Shown: positions 9,506-18,701, numbered from the stretch's first letter. The stretch is 64,000 bases of DNA from Pseudoalteromonas luteoviolacea DSM 6061 (GCF_001625655.1 NZ_AUYB01000102.1:1-64000), one strand, 5' to 3'. The notes: generated from the sequence alone by a model not told the origin. Program-made: numbers and translations.

Positions 9506-9859
9506 CTAACTTCCATCAATCTCGTCTAGAAAACCCATAAGCACTCGCCGACTGGCAGCCAGCTCTGCCGCCTTTTTATCAACCTGCTTAATTTGGGCGT
9601 GTAAAAGTTCAATTAATTCATCACAGGGTTCAAAAACCAGAGCATTCCCTCTAACACAAGGTAAGAATTCTAAGATTGTATTCAAGTTCATGCCAGCAGC
9701 GCTCAGTAGCTTGATGCGCTCTAATGTGCGGATCTCTTGTTGATTGAAATCTCGATACCCTGCAGCAGTGCGACTAGGCTGCAACAATCCTTGCTCTTCG
9801 TAGTAACGCAGCATCCTTACGCTTACACCAGATATTTTTGAAAGCTCACCTATTTTCAT
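9506..9859 (-). CDS. MerR-family transcriptional regulator
   Basis: A 117-residue protein. The N-terminal MerR winged helix is textbook (MKIGELSKISGVSVRMLRYY, then LLQPSRTAAGYRDF). A coiled dimerisation helix ends the protein (about residues 82-110). Two cysteines, Cys68 and Cys79, sit where metal- or redox-sensing MerR proteins carry ligands, but the spacing does not identify the inducer. It is divergent from the class IV aminotransferase gene. The intergenic DNA carries a palindrome between unusually spaced promoter boxes, the usual MerR operator design, so it most likely controls that aminotransferase gene. Confidence 0.9.
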   Translation of the reverse strand: MKIGELSKISGVSVRMLRYYEEQGLLQPSRTAAGYRDFNQQEIRTLERIKLLSAAGMNLNTILEFLPCVRGNALVFEPCDELIELLHAQIKQVDKKAAELAASRRVLMGFLDEIDGS

Positions 9860-9868
9860 ACTTCACTA

Positions 9869-9900
9869 TTGACCCTCACAGTACTGTCAGGGTTTATGCT
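9869..9900 (+). promoter_or_regulatory. MerR-type promoter/operator
   Basis: A -35 box TTGACC at 9869-9874 and a -10 box TATGCT at 9895-9900 are 20 bases apart, longer than the optimal 17. Inside lies a 22-base near-perfect palindrome at 9872-9893 (arms ACCCTcACAGT and ACTGTcAGGGT). Long spacers with a dyad operator are the hallmark of MerR-activated promoters. The promoter points at the aminotransferase gene starting at 9940. Confidence 0.8.
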
Positions 9901-9939
9901 ACCCCCACGCAAGAGCTGTTTCAATCAGGAAATAACAAT

Positions 9940-10755
9940 ATGAACACCCAATCATTTTTTCCCCAAAACTTTATAAACGGACATCCCATTGTCAAATCAA
10001 ATATATCGAGCTTGGCATTCAGTGGATTTGCTCACTTTACGGCACTTCAAGTACGAAACAAGATGGTCAAGGGGTTGGACTTACATTTAGAGAGGCTAAG
10101 TAAAGCATCATTGGAGCTTTATAATCATGCTCATACCAATGACATGATCTGCAGTTTTATTCGCGCGGCAATTGACAACGGGCCAGCCGACCAATCGCTC
10201 ACTGTGACTATTTACTCTCCCCATGGGGAGTTTACATCAGACAGTATGAATGCTGAGCCCCATGTTATGGTGAGAACCGCTAAACCAGAAAACGGTCCAT
10301 TAGGTCCTTTAAGACTGTCAGCAATTCAACATGAGAGACCTTTAGCCGATATAAAACATGTGGGGGAAATTGGCAAAACTTACTATTTGCATCAAGCAAT
10401 TAAACAAGGGTTTGATGATGCAATTTTCATAGACAATAATGGCCACCTGAGTGAAGGCACAATTTGGAACCTCGCATTTTGGGATGGTGATTCAGTTATC
10501 TGGCCAAAAGCACACATGCTAAAAGGCACTATGATGGCAATCCTACAGCGTCAACTTAACAAGTTGAACATTTCTCAACGCAGTGAAGCAATTACTCTAG
10601 ATAGATTAAAAAACTTCCAAGGCGCAGCTTTGATGAACTCTTGGACACCGGGAATTGAAGTGAGTGAAATTATGTCGACACCGTTTCAACAATCTCAACA
10701 ATTGGTATCAATACTTCACCACGCGCTTAAACAAGAGCCAGCTGAACGAGTTTAA
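9940..10755 (+). CDS. Aminotransferase class IV
   Basis: A 271-residue PLP enzyme of the branched-chain/D-amino acid aminotransferase and aminodeoxychorismate lyase fold. Visible blocks are DLHLERLSKAS near the N-terminus, ADIKHVGEIGKTYYLHQA with the likely PLP lysine region, and the phosphate-binding SEGTIWNLAFWDG. I chose the ATG at 9940 because AGGA at 9927-9930 is properly spaced. An upstream in-frame ATG at 9838 would overlap the MerR gene and the promoter. The amino-acid substrate cannot be read from sequence. Transcription is probably MerR-controlled. Confidence 0.82.
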   Translation: MNTQSFFPQNFINGHPIVKSNISSLAFSGFAHFTALQVRNKMVKGLDLHLERLSKASLELYNHAHTNDMICSFIRAAIDNGPADQSLTVTIYSPHGEFTSDSMNAEPHVMVRTAKPENGPLGPLRLSAIQHERPLADIKHVGEIGKTYYLHQAIKQGFDDAIFIDNNGHLSEGTIWNLAFWDGDSVIWPKAHMLKGTMMAILQRQLNKLNISQRSEAITLDRLKNFQGAALMNSWTPGIEVSEIMSTPFQQSQQLVSILHHALKQEPAERV

Positions 10756-10784
10756 ATACCAAAAGGTTTGATACGATATAATCA

Positions 10785-10811
10785 AAGAGGCCCCAATAAA
10801 TGGGGCCTCTT
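10785..10811. terminator. Bidirectional terminator between convergent genes
   Basis: A perfect 10-bp stem AAGAGGCCCC/GGGGCCTCTT with a 7-base loop sits between the ends of the aminotransferase gene (10755) and the S9 peptidase gene (10846). T-rich stretches are short on both sides, but the GC-rich stem and the position support termination in both directions. Confidence 0.75.
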
Positions 10812-10845
10812 GGTAATAACTGCCAAAGGTTAATTTAGGTGCTAT

Positions 10846-12750
10846 TTAAAGCGTCTCTTCTAACCATTTAAAGAATTCTCGCTGCCATACAATGCCGTTT
10901 TGTGGCGTAAGTACCCAGTGATTTTCTTCAGGAAAATATAAGAATCGACTTTGTAAGCCTCGTAATTTAGCCGCTTGGAAAGCTTGGATCCCCTGACCTA
11001 GTGGTACACGATAGTCTTTACCACCATGGATAACAAACATCGGTGAATCCCACTTATCGACAAAGTTTATTGGGTTAAATTGTGCATAAGCCTTACGCTC
11101 AGCACCATTGTCTTTTTCCCAATAAGCACCACCAAGCTCATGGTTTACAAAGAAAACCTCTTCAGTAGTACCATACATACTGCGTGTATCAAAGATGCCA
11201 CAATGTGCGATAAAGGTTTTGAATCGGCCATCATGGTTACCCGCCAAGTAAAATGCAGAATACCCACCAAAACTTGCGCCAATCGCACCAATACGTTCTT
11301 TGTCCACATAAGACTCTTTGGCAATGTCATCAATCGCATCCAAGTAGTCTTGCATAGCTTTGCCACCCCAATCTTGACTGATATCTTCATTCCATTTAAC
11401 ACCGTGACCAGGCATACCTCTGCGGTTTGGTGCAACCACGATGTAGCCCTGCGACGCCATCACTTGGAAGTTCCAACGAAACGAATAAAACTGCGACAAC
11501 GAAGATTGCGGACCACCTTGTAGATAAAGTAGCGTCGGGTATTTTTTACTTTTATCAAAATTAGGTGGATAAATCACCCAAGTTAACATGTCTTTGCCAT
11601 CTTTGGTTTCTACCATGCGTTTTTCAACTTTTGGCAGATCTAAGTTTGCATAGAACGTTTCATTCACTTGCGTCAACGCAGTCATCTTTTTGTTACGCAA
11701 GTTAAACTTATAGATTTCCTTAGCTTTATTCATGCTGTTGCGTGTTACAACTAACTGGCCGTCCAGAGCAGCAACAATACCATTAACGTCAAATTGGCCT
11801 TTCGTCAATTGCTTGATTTTAGGTTTAGCTTTTGAACGAGTATTAACTGGCACTTGGAACAATTGAATAGTACCGTCCGTTGGTGCAACAAAGTAAATAT
11901 GCTTGCCGTCGTGGCTCCATTTAAAGCTATAAACGGTACCATCCCAATCTTCTGTCAGGTTGACTTTCTTTTTGTTCGCCATCACTATGATGTCGTTTTT
12001 ATCCGCTTCATACCCCGGCTCATCCATTTGAAGCCATGCAAGCTTGCCAGAGGGCGAAAAAGCAGGGCTTTTATCATAACCCAGGTTGCTTTTAGTTAGG
12101 TTGGTGGTCTTTTTACTCGCAAGGTTGTAACGATAGATATCCGTATTAGTGCTAGTAACATACTCTACGCCCGTCAGCTTTTTACTAACATAGTAAATAT
12201 TTTCACCTTTAGGGCCCCAAATATAGTCTTGAGAACCACCAAATGGTGAAGTTGGGCTATCGAAAGGCTTGCCTTTCATGATATCGACTTTTTCTTCAGT
12301 CTTCAGGTTTTGGTAAAATACATGTTTAACACTGCCGTCTTTCCATGTATCCCAATGACGATAGTTCAGATCGTCAAAAACATATGCGTTTGAACTTCCT
12401 AAATCTTTGTGTTTGTCAGAAGATAAAATGGCTTCTACTTTAACTGAGTCATGGAATAGTTTTTTGCTGCCATCTGGAGAAATATTGTCATCCGATAAAA
12501 GCCCTTGGTAAGCTTCTAAAAGTTGAGCTGAACCACCTTTAATTGGTACTTGATAAACTTTACTATCAAAGTTGTTCATCTCTACACTTGGTGTAGTAAC
12601 GCGATAGATGACATGGGTGTTTTCTTTATTTAAACCTAGCGCACTAACACGCTTTATCTGCCAAAGCTTTTCCGGCGTCATCACTTCATTTGCTGATGCC
12701 TCAGCCCCAACAGCTAGCCCCAAGCTAGCATACAATAGAATTCGCAACAT
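10846..12750 (-). CDS. S9 family prolyl oligopeptidase-type peptidase
   Basis: A 634-residue secreted protein with a short signal sequence ending near residue 20. An N-terminal beta-propeller with PD40-type blades (FSPSGKLAWLQ, FKWSHDGKHIYFV) covers about 30-370. The C-terminal alpha/beta hydrolase domain is at about 380-634. The nucleophile Ser493 lies in GASFGG. The acid is probably in GGKDYRVP and the base is His611 in ENHWV. This matches dipeptidyl/acylaminoacyl peptidases of family S9, which cut short peptides in the periplasm. Single gene, bounded by a terminator downstream and a long gap upstream. Confidence 0.92.
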   Translation of the reverse strand: MLRILLYASLGLAVGAEASANEVMTPEKLWQIKRVSALGLNKENTHVIYRVTTPSVEMNNFDSKVYQVPIKGGSAQLLEAYQGLLSDDNISPDGSKKLFHDSVKVEAILSSDKHKDLGSSNAYVFDDLNYRHWDTWKDGSVKHVFYQNLKTEEKVDIMKGKPFDSPTSPFGGSQDYIWGPKGENIYYVSKKLTGVEYVTSTNTDIYRYNLASKKTTNLTKSNLGYDKSPAFSPSGKLAWLQMDEPGYEADKNDIIVMANKKKVNLTEDWDGTVYSFKWSHDGKHIYFVAPTDGTIQLFQVPVNTRSKAKPKIKQLTKGQFDVNGIVAALDGQLVVTRNSMNKAKEIYKFNLRNKKMTALTQVNETFYANLDLPKVEKRMVETKDGKDMLTWVIYPPNFDKSKKYPTLLYLQGGPQSSLSQFYSFRWNFQVMASQGYIVVAPNRRGMPGHGVKWNEDISQDWGGKAMQDYLDAIDDIAKESYVDKERIGAIGASFGGYSAFYLAGNHDGRFKTFIAHCGIFDTRSMYGTTEEVFFVNHELGGAYWEKDNGAERKAYAQFNPINFVDKWDSPMFVIHGGKDYRVPLGQGIQAFQAAKLRGLQSRFLYFPEENHWVLTPQNGIVWQREFFKWLEETL

Positions 12751-13386
12751 CGCGAAATGCCTCCAAAAATAAAAACCAGTCTAGACTACATAAATATGTT
12801 ATAACATAAAAGATACTGCTTTAATAAAATTGTCATTTCATAACTCTTTAAATTTCAACCCTATATAGATAAGCCACTTCTGAATAAACAAACCTGTTAA
12901 GCTATCACTTGCTCATAGTTGCTACGCCATTATTGCCCTGCATTTCAATAGCCGCAAAAATCTATACTTTGAACCATCAACGTGGGCAATCACACTTGAG
13001 CCTGTCTATTTGCATTATTGACACGTAACCTCACACTTACGATCACCAAGATAAACCCAGTTGTATTATCCATTTTAAAACCTTTTGGTTCGACAAAGTT
13101 TAATTAGCCAGAGGCAAGTACAGAAACTCTTAGAGTAGGAACTAGATAAAGGGCTAAGCATTCACTGCGTCGAGAATTAAACAGTGAAGTACTCTTAAAA
13201 TAAGCAAGGCAAATTCGCTCAGGCACTAAAGAATGGTGAAATACCCATAAACAATGTAGTTCGAGACAGGGATACTGGGCAATGACGGTTCAACTGTGCT
13301 AGGTAGCGCCCTGCCCAATTTTTAGTTTAAGAAACTATGGCTTTATATACGTTGTTCACTATATAAAGCAAACTGCGCTATGGCAT
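12751..13386. other. Intergenic region without a supported gene
   Basis: 636 bases between the start of the S9 peptidase gene and the end of the Yip1-family gene. A GGAGG-like element just before 12751 on the minus strand serves the peptidase. I see no credible open frame, RNA gene or strong stem. Confidence 0.6.
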
Positions 13387-14061
13387 TTATTTACCAAGCC
13401 CAATAGCTATCGCGATAGCAATACCTACCGGAACAACAAGAGCAACACCCGCTAAAAGAAGATTTGAGAAAGCTCGCCAAAATGAAAACTCTTGCACTTG
13501 CGCTACACATTTAATCATCAAGATTAAGGACCAAATGCCAAGCACCAATTGAATTGTCATAATGCCCCAATATAACACTGACTTTATTGTATTTGCGTTT
13601 ATAGTCGGTGTGTTAGTTGCAAAGATTTCATTAGGCGCTATTGCAATCAGTGGCACCCATAACATTAGGGACAATACTAAAGGAACATTTGACCATGCAA
13701 TGGCTGTTCGCAGCTCTTCATATGTCCCTACTCCCCCAAGCCATTTACCTATCAACCTTGTTGCAGCGCTTCCTAAAGCCCAGAAAAAAACGCCACTTAA
13801 AGCGCCTGTTGCGATAGACATAGCGACAATGACAAGCACCTCTTTATCATCACCCATACTTTTTGAAACAGCTCTATCCAATGTGCTATTTACGCCGGAT
13901 ATCATCACTAAAAGTAAAATATATTTGGCACATCCAGAGTCAATAATTTGTTGTATTGTGGCTCTTGGTTGTGTCCATATAGATAGCCATGGATTCAATC
14001 GTGGAAAGAGGTTACTTGTTTCAGGTTCCAAAGATTCCAATTGGCTGCTTTTTTGATCCAT
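13387..14061 (-). CDS. Yip1-domain integral membrane protein
   Basis: A 224-residue protein with a soluble N-terminus containing NPWLSIWTQPRATIQQIID, the typical entry of bacterial YIP1-family proteins, followed by about five membrane helices (roughly 48-65, 75-100, 122-140, 165-185 and 200-222). Bacterial members have no settled function. It stands alone. Confidence 0.75.
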   Translation of the reverse strand: MDQKSSQLESLEPETSNLFPRLNPWLSIWTQPRATIQQIIDSGCAKYILLLVMISGVNSTLDRAVSKSMGDDKEVLVIVAMSIATGALSGVFFWALGSAATRLIGKWLGGVGTYEELRTAIAWSNVPLVLSLMLWVPLIAIAPNEIFATNTPTINANTIKSVLYWGIMTIQLVLGIWSLILMIKCVAQVQEFSFWRAFSNLLLAGVALVVPVGIAIAIAIGLGK

Positions 14062-14137
14062 TTTATTTACTCGATTTTACTCTAATTAGTTTGCAATGCG
14101 CCGCTGCTTAAATGAAGCGCTAAAAAAAATTCCAACA

Positions 14138-14153
14138 CGCTCTTTTATGAGCG
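14138..14153. terminator. Possible intrinsic terminator
   Basis: The stem CGCTC/GAGCG with a 6-base loop has CTATTTTTTATTT behind it on the plus strand and, eight bases away, a run of eight T on the minus strand. The flanking genes are on the minus strand, so it probably ends the gene at 14261-14611. Confidence 0.4.
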
Positions 14154-14260
14154 CTATTTTTTATTTCGGCGAATCTGCCTCTAAAATTTGATTCGCCAGA
14201 CTGGCGTCTCTAAAAAAATGCAAAAACACTGAGTTTTATATTCAAACTCTAGATTAATAT

Positions 14261-14611
14261 TTAGTTATTCATTGGCACTACTTTGTAATACTTACTTTCA
14301 CTTGAAATGCCAGACGAGATACCACTATGTTGATAAACAAAAGCCATCAAACAAATCGCAATAACTGCCAAACTTGCCTTCTTACAAAATTTTAAATAGC
14401 GCTCATTAAAATGCCCACCAATACCCGCAGGGTTGTACAACGCCCAAATTAAGGGCATAGATATGATCAAAGCCAAACCAATTATGAAAATTTCAGAAAG
14501 AACCTCTTCATAGTAATAAGGAAACACTTTGTCCCAAAGTATCGAGAAGAATACAAAGTACACTAGAACACTTAAACTATTAAATAGTAAGCATTTAAAT
14601 AGGTTTTTCAT
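14261..14611 (-). CDS. Small membrane protein, family unknown
   Basis: A 116-residue protein with three hydrophobic segments (about residues 8-27, 38-58 and 77-95) and a Ser-rich tail. I do not recognise the family. No neighbour suggests a role. Confidence 0.5.
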   Translation of the reverse strand: MKNLFKCLLFNSLSVLVYFVFFSILWDKVFPYYYEEVLSEIFIIGLALIISMPLIWALYNPAGIGGHFNERYLKFCKKASLAVIAICLMAFVYQHSGISSGISSESKYYKVVPMNN

Positions 14612-14675
14612 ATGGCCTTAATCAAGCAAAAAAGTTAAGTTTATACATTCTTACGCAATAAACTCATGAGCAAAG

Positions 14676-15041
14676 TTATACATGGCGAGCATTGTGTAAC
14701 CCTTCAAATCGCCTGTTCCAATTACCCTGATGTTGACTGTGACACGCCTCTTCTGTATCAAACACAATACGCTTTTTAACTCCTTTTGCTTTGACACCAG
14801 CTGATATGAGCTTGTTCTCAATTAGGGCCTTAATGTGATCACATTTGCCCGAATCGATTACTCGCTGCAAGCTTTCCTGATTATCAAAAACACAGACAAC
14901 AGAGAGACTTTCTGGATACGTTTGAAAATTGACAAAATGAGTTAACCATTCGAATCCAATATACTGCTTAAGCACCTCTTCACATGCTTCTGTTAGCGCG
15001 TTTACAATGGCTTTTTCTAGCTTTTTATCTGACTTTTTCAT
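14676..15041 (-). CDS. Conserved cytoplasmic hypothetical protein
   Basis: A 121-residue soluble protein beginning MKKSDKKLEKAIVNAL with a pattern (EWLTHFVNFQTYPESLSVVCVFD) that I associate with a conserved marine gammaproteobacterial hypothetical family, sometimes loosely labelled Fis-like. No helix-turn-helix is evident, so I do not call it a regulator. The C-terminus carries two histidine-rich stretches (CHSQHQ, GLHNARH). Confidence 0.6.
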   Translation of the reverse strand: MKKSDKKLEKAIVNALTEACEEVLKQYIGFEWLTHFVNFQTYPESLSVVCVFDNQESLQRVIDSGKCDHIKALIENKLISAGVKAKGVKKRIVFDTEEACHSQHQGNWNRRFEGLHNARHV

Positions 15042-15147
15042 CTAGTTTAAATGGTACTTTAGAGAAGGGCCTCATTCCTATGATATAGAGCAAGACCATA
15101 TAGAAGTGTAATATCGCAACACTTACAGGTGTTACGGTTGTCTCAAA

Positions 15148-15483
15148 TTAGTTAGCAGAAATCGCAAGCTCTCTTACTTTACACCAGTGCGATTTATCGC
15201 CTCTATCAACGTAACTCACACTCACCTTTTTTCCACTCATTAATGCAGCCAGCGCGGTTGAATGAACTGTTTTGTCATGCGTCCATAACTCGCATGTTAC
15301 GCTGGTGTTGTCTGGGTTAGGTCCAATGCGCCCTTGTCCATTTATAAATAGCCATACATTCAATGAATCATCAGGCGTTTCATATACTTTTACAGACGTT
15401 ACGCTGGCATTATTGACCGTCAGTACAGCAGCCCATGCATTAGGTACTAAGAACAAAGCCAACAGAAAAACTATTTTTTTCAT
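15148..15483 (-). CDS. Small secreted protein of the two-cysteine array
   Basis: A 111-residue protein with signal peptide MKKIVFLLALFLVPNAWA and a mature domain of about 92 residues. The pattern is beta strands, a first Cys (SVTCELWTH), a helix ending in LAALMSGKKVSVSY, and a second Cys (HWCKV). The same plan recurs in the genes at 16148, 16517, 18351 and 19006, so it is probably a diverged member of that local family. Function unknown; the paired cysteines suggest a periplasmic disulfide. Confidence 0.65.
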   Translation of the reverse strand: MKKIVFLLALFLVPNAWAAVLTVNNASVTSVKVYETPDDSLNVWLFINGQGRIGPNPDNTSVTCELWTHDKTVHSTALAALMSGKKVSVSYVDRGDKSHWCKVRELAISAN

Positions 15484-16147
15484 TTAATTTTCCAGAGTTA
15501 CAATAAAATTTCCAATATTCAGTAGCTACACTGCCTATTTTTCGCGCGCATATTCTACCAGCTTTAATGGGTTCTCGCGACACTGGACCCTAACTTAATC
15601 AGATGGGTAAAGCCGAGTAGCAATACGCATGTATCCTTTTGAAGTATAATGCAAACTTAATTTTCAACTTCGTTACGTCACTTGCTCCGAGTTTTCGTTC
15701 ATTTACATTGATTTTTTTGGCTTAAATTATTGAGTGAAAGGTGTACACGTTAAACACTACCCTACAAAGGTAACTAACGGTCTTTCTAATCATTAATGCT
15801 CCGGTAACACGCGTTAGCTTTGAAATAGTGCAAGAAACTTTAGCAATGTTCCATTCGATTCGAAAACCCTATAAAACATATTGATTACACGATTCATAGA
15901 TAAGGTGACACAAGTAAAGCTAGTTGATTCAACCAAGCAAATAGCTCACTGAGCATTTATCGAACGATTAAAAGTAAAAAACTTTACCTTATTGCCTATG
16001 TTGAGCCGAGACTAAAACTCAATATGGGAGCATGTTATTGCTGCACCAAAGGCAGCGAAAACAATACACACTCTAATAAAAAATTTACTATGGAAGGGTT
16101 ACGCCACATTGTTTATCAGAGCATAGTGTGGCGCAGTTTTGACCTAA
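15484..16147. other. Intergenic region without a supported gene
   Basis: 664 bases. The only structure I see is a 7-bp stem CGCCACA/TGTGGCG at 16102-16133 with an 18-base loop just past the end of the 16148 gene, possibly a weak terminator. No credible open frame. Confidence 0.5.
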
Positions 16148-16479
16148 CTATTCAATAATGATACTGGTAATCATCGGATAACCCGAGCTACATACGCTAT
16201 CATGCAAATATATTGTTACAGGCATTGAAGCAACTTTAGCCGTCAATAATACACTGAGAGTATTGGCTAAGCCCTTGTCAGTTGCCGGTACTATATACTT
16301 CGCTTTACTATTACAAGAGCTCGGACCAAAGTGTTGTTTATCAGTCGTCACAGCAACAGTTCCATTTGTATATGTTTGAATTGTCAATACTTTTGCGCTC
16401 TCAACTCCAATAGCATAAGCTTGAGAAACAAAAGAAAAAGCTAATACAATCAAAAACTTAAAAACTTAAAAACTTTCAT
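16148..16479 (-). pseudogene. Two-cysteine secreted protein, frameshifted in its signal peptide
   Basis: The body (about 95 residues) has the local family pattern: a first Cys in SSCNSK, a helix ending LSVLLTAKVASMPVTIYLH, and a second Cys in SVCSSGYP. The ribosome site AGGAG and the ATG at 16479 are excellent, but the reading frame from that ATG hits TGA after nine codons. The cause is a third copy of the 8-bp unit AAGTTTTT. With two copies the frame would read a perfect signal peptide, MKVFKFLIVLAFSFVSQAYA, straight into the body. As written, expression would need a TTG restart at 16453 without a good ribosome site. It is either a phase-variable gene in the off state or a recent pseudogene. 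Confidence 0.75.
16452..16475 (-). repeat. Three tandem copies of an 8-bp unit
   Basis: On the plus strand AAAAACTT occurs three times in a row at 16452-16459, 16460-16467 and 16468-16475. It lies inside the signal-peptide codons of the gene ending at 16148. Copy numbers 2, 5 and 8 restore the frame; 3 does not. Confidence 0.95.
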
Positions 16480-16516
16480 GCTTACTCCTAGTTAAGTTTT
16501 TCCATTAATTTGTGGG

Positions 16517-16846
16517 TCACAAAATCCAAACTTCGCTGATAATTGGGTATCCAGTGGTTCCGCCCCCTGTGCACCCCGTTAAAGCCAATTGTACGTTAGA
16601 CTTGGTTGCATAAGCTGTAAGTAAAGCTGAATACATATTTTTAAGATGTACAGCATCACCTTGATGCAAATTTATGTAATCTGTATTACTACAGTTTCCC
16701 GGATTTGCCGCATTTTCTTGTATAATCAATATTCGCCCGGCCTGCAGGCGGATCTCTTTAATAACCCCCCTGCTCCACCCGTCGTATGCAAATGCTTGCT
16801 CTGATAGCAGTAGAAATAGTATCGCTAGAGCGAGTTTTTTTAACAT
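16517..16846 (-). CDS. Small secreted protein of the two-cysteine array
   Basis: A 109-residue protein with signal peptide (MLKKLALAILFLLLSEQAFA) and a mature domain GVIKEIRL - RILIIQ - GNCSN - YSALLTAYATKSNVQLALTGC - PIISEVWIL. The order strand, strand, Cys, helix, strand, Cys, strand matches its neighbours. It is 37 bases upstream of the ATG of the 16148 gene and could share a transcript. Function unknown. Confidence 0.75.
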   Translation of the reverse strand: MLKKLALAILFLLLSEQAFAYDGWSRGVIKEIRLQAGRILIIQENAANPGNCSNTDYINLHQGDAVHLKNMYSALLTAYATKSNVQLALTGCTGGGTTGYPIISEVWIL

Positions 16847-16951
16847 TGCCTTTTTACCTCTATACTTAATAATTGAGAGTCATCTCATCAATGTTGGGAG
16901 TATATTAAACTACTAGCGATTGCTAGCTAAGATTAATAAACTGCCCTTTAA

Positions 16952-17276
16952 TTATTTCAAAATATCTAAATACGAGACTTCGCAAGCACCGCCACGTTTA
17001 TTAAAGTCGAGTCGACACCTTTTTATTCGCTGCGAAAGCCATATAAGTAGCACGAATAATGTACTGGTGTTGAGTGGCGAGTATCTGTACAGGCCTGTTA
17101 TGAGCACTCAAGAGCTGATGTAAACCACAATTCAATTGTCCCGTCATATGCGCTTCCACTATAATCGCCAACGGCCCTAATAAGATTGATTTCAAGTTTC
17201 CCCAAATGGATATTTTGCGCCTGATTCACAGGAACAAAAACTACCACACACAGTTAGATCTCTTTAATAAGGCTCT
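16952..17276 (-). pseudogene. Decayed copies of the two-cysteine secreted protein
   Basis: Reading the minus strand in successive frames recovers family pieces broken by stops and shifts. SLIKEI then a stop then VVVFVPVN is close to GVIKEIRL of the 16517 gene, and the DNA shares TTATTAAAGAGATC. Next come GKLEINLIRAVGDYSGS and GTIELWFTSALEC, then ATYMAFAANKKVSTRL in another frame, and finally GGACEVSYLDILK to a TAA at 16952. The order matches intact members. It may be one or two ancestral copies. It is not expected to make a product. Confidence 0.6.
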
Positions 17277-17892
17277 ACTCGACATACAATAAGTCACTGT
17301 TATTAAATAGATTTCAAACCAATTTTGAGTTTCAAACCTGCGCACAGCCCTTGGCACTGTCAGCCTTTTTAGGTACGCAAAGTGCGCTAGTATACGCTTT
17401 AAGCTATTTTTTGCAAAGCTGATACCCTCATCTGCCCCCCAAGCTGCGGCTTTCGAGAGTTTTAAAATACAGCCTATTTAGTTGATAATTTTGCAATCAT
17501 GGTGACGTAAATTGTGAATACTGAACTTTAATTTTGATGAGATCACACCAGCATGATGGCTCAGCAGATAAAAGTAGAAAAGTAAAATTGGCTCATATTG
17601 GTTAAATGCCAGATAAACGCACGAATAGCATTTGGATACTTTAAAGCACTTGTGACTGACAAGCCCTGATTAAGAATAAGAATTAGGCAAGAGTTCGTGA
17701 TTTTTTGCAGTAAAAGTTGTTAACATTGAAATAAAACGCATACTTCAAAGGCACAACAAATGATGTAAGTAAATTAGTAATTTTGGAGAATTGAGGCTTT
17801 CCATTTCTATCATAAGCCTTCAAAACACGAGTAAATTTTGCATGTGTATTGAGACAGGTTCTATAAAACCACCATAGACGCCTAAGTTGCTT
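17277..17892. other. Intergenic region without a supported gene
   Basis: 616 bases between gene remnants. I see no convincing open frame or strong stem. Given the remnants on both sides it is probably decayed coding DNA. Confidence 0.45.
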
Positions 17893-17970
17893 TTAAAGGT
17901 CCAATAAAGACTCAGGAGAGAGTACCTCTACTTTATTGCCAACACCGTAAATTATAATTGAGCAGACCAT
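17893..17970 (-). pseudogene. Possible C-terminal scrap of a WYL-domain-like gene
   Basis: A 25-codon frame ends in YGVGNKVEVLSPESLLDL and a stop. The pattern G-x-x-VEVLxPESL resembles the terminal strand and helix of WYL-domain regulators. It has no upstream coding continuation. Weak call, based on one short motif. Confidence 0.3.
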
Positions 17971-18066
17971 TATAAAAAGCTAACAAGTCGAAATTAAAAA
18001 CATCAATGCTGCGACAATCACAGCATTGAGCAGGGTATTTAGCCAATCAAAGTCTATACAGCTAGG

Positions 18067-18213
18067 TCACAAACTATCTACTAATTCAACTTTAATAGGG
18101 CTAACATCTATACTACTTACGCCTACTGCACTTCCATTTAGAACATATGCCGCATAGAAAGTTTCAGGGGGTATTTCATCTGAGCAAAAGTATTTATGGT
18201 CGCCTGTAAACAC
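18067..18213 (-). pseudogene. Orphan C-terminal gene fragment
   Basis: 48 codons read GDHKYFCSDEIPPETFYAAY and VLNGSAVGVSSIDVSP through to a TGA at 18067, with strand-like periodicity and codon use typical of a real protein end. A TAG lies just upstream in the same frame, after KACKLE. The family is unknown to me. Confidence 0.4.
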
Positions 18214-18350
18214 ACTCTATTCCAGCTTACAGGCTTTAAACTTTTTGAACACACGAAGTCTACATCCACATCGAGTACTCAAAAGGACAGATCTAAAAAT
18301 CTAAAGGCAACATCTAAAACGCTCTACAGGAGTTAATCAAGCTAATTACA

Positions 18351-18701
18351 CTACCTTTCGAATTGTACCGAATAAATCTCACAAACAGGACTATTAGAAC
18401 CTGTCCATCGTTTACTCTCAGCAGTAAAGCCATGAATATAAACAGGGGTTTGAGAGTGATAAGCAGCTAATAGCATACTTAAGTTTGCTTGAAAGCCCGC
18501 ACTGTTTTTATTGACATAGTATCCGTAACTGCAAGTTGCACCATTTGTCGGTAGCGAGATGAATACATCTCCGTTGCCATAATCGGCATAACTTATTAAG
18601 TTTTTTATAACCCCTTTACTAGACCGCTCAACAGATGACGCATAAGAGAATTGCGACACAGTAAGCCCTAACAACATTAAAAATAACTTAGTTTTCATCA
18701 T
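18351..18701 (-). CDS. Small secreted protein of the two-cysteine array
   Basis: A 116-residue protein with a signal peptide ending FSYA near residue 21. The mature part has GVIKNLISYADYGNGDVFISL, a first Cys in ATCSYGYYV, the helix block LSMLLAAYHSQTPVYIHG, and a second Cys in PVCEIYSVQFE. It shares the same fold pattern as the 16517 and 19006 genes. Two ATG codons lie in tandem at the start (18701 or 18698). Function unknown. Confidence 0.75.
   Translation of the reverse strand: MMKTKLFLMLLGLTVSQFSYASSVERSSKGVIKNLISYADYGNGDVFISLPTNGATCSYGYYVNKNSAGFQANLSMLLAAYHSQTPVYIHGFTAESKRWTGSNSPVCEIYSVQFER

Noticed and set aside
16020..16140. Partly open plus-strand reading that looked protein-like (EHVIAAPKAAK)
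   Set aside because: Interrupted by several stops and has no recognisable motif; probably chance.
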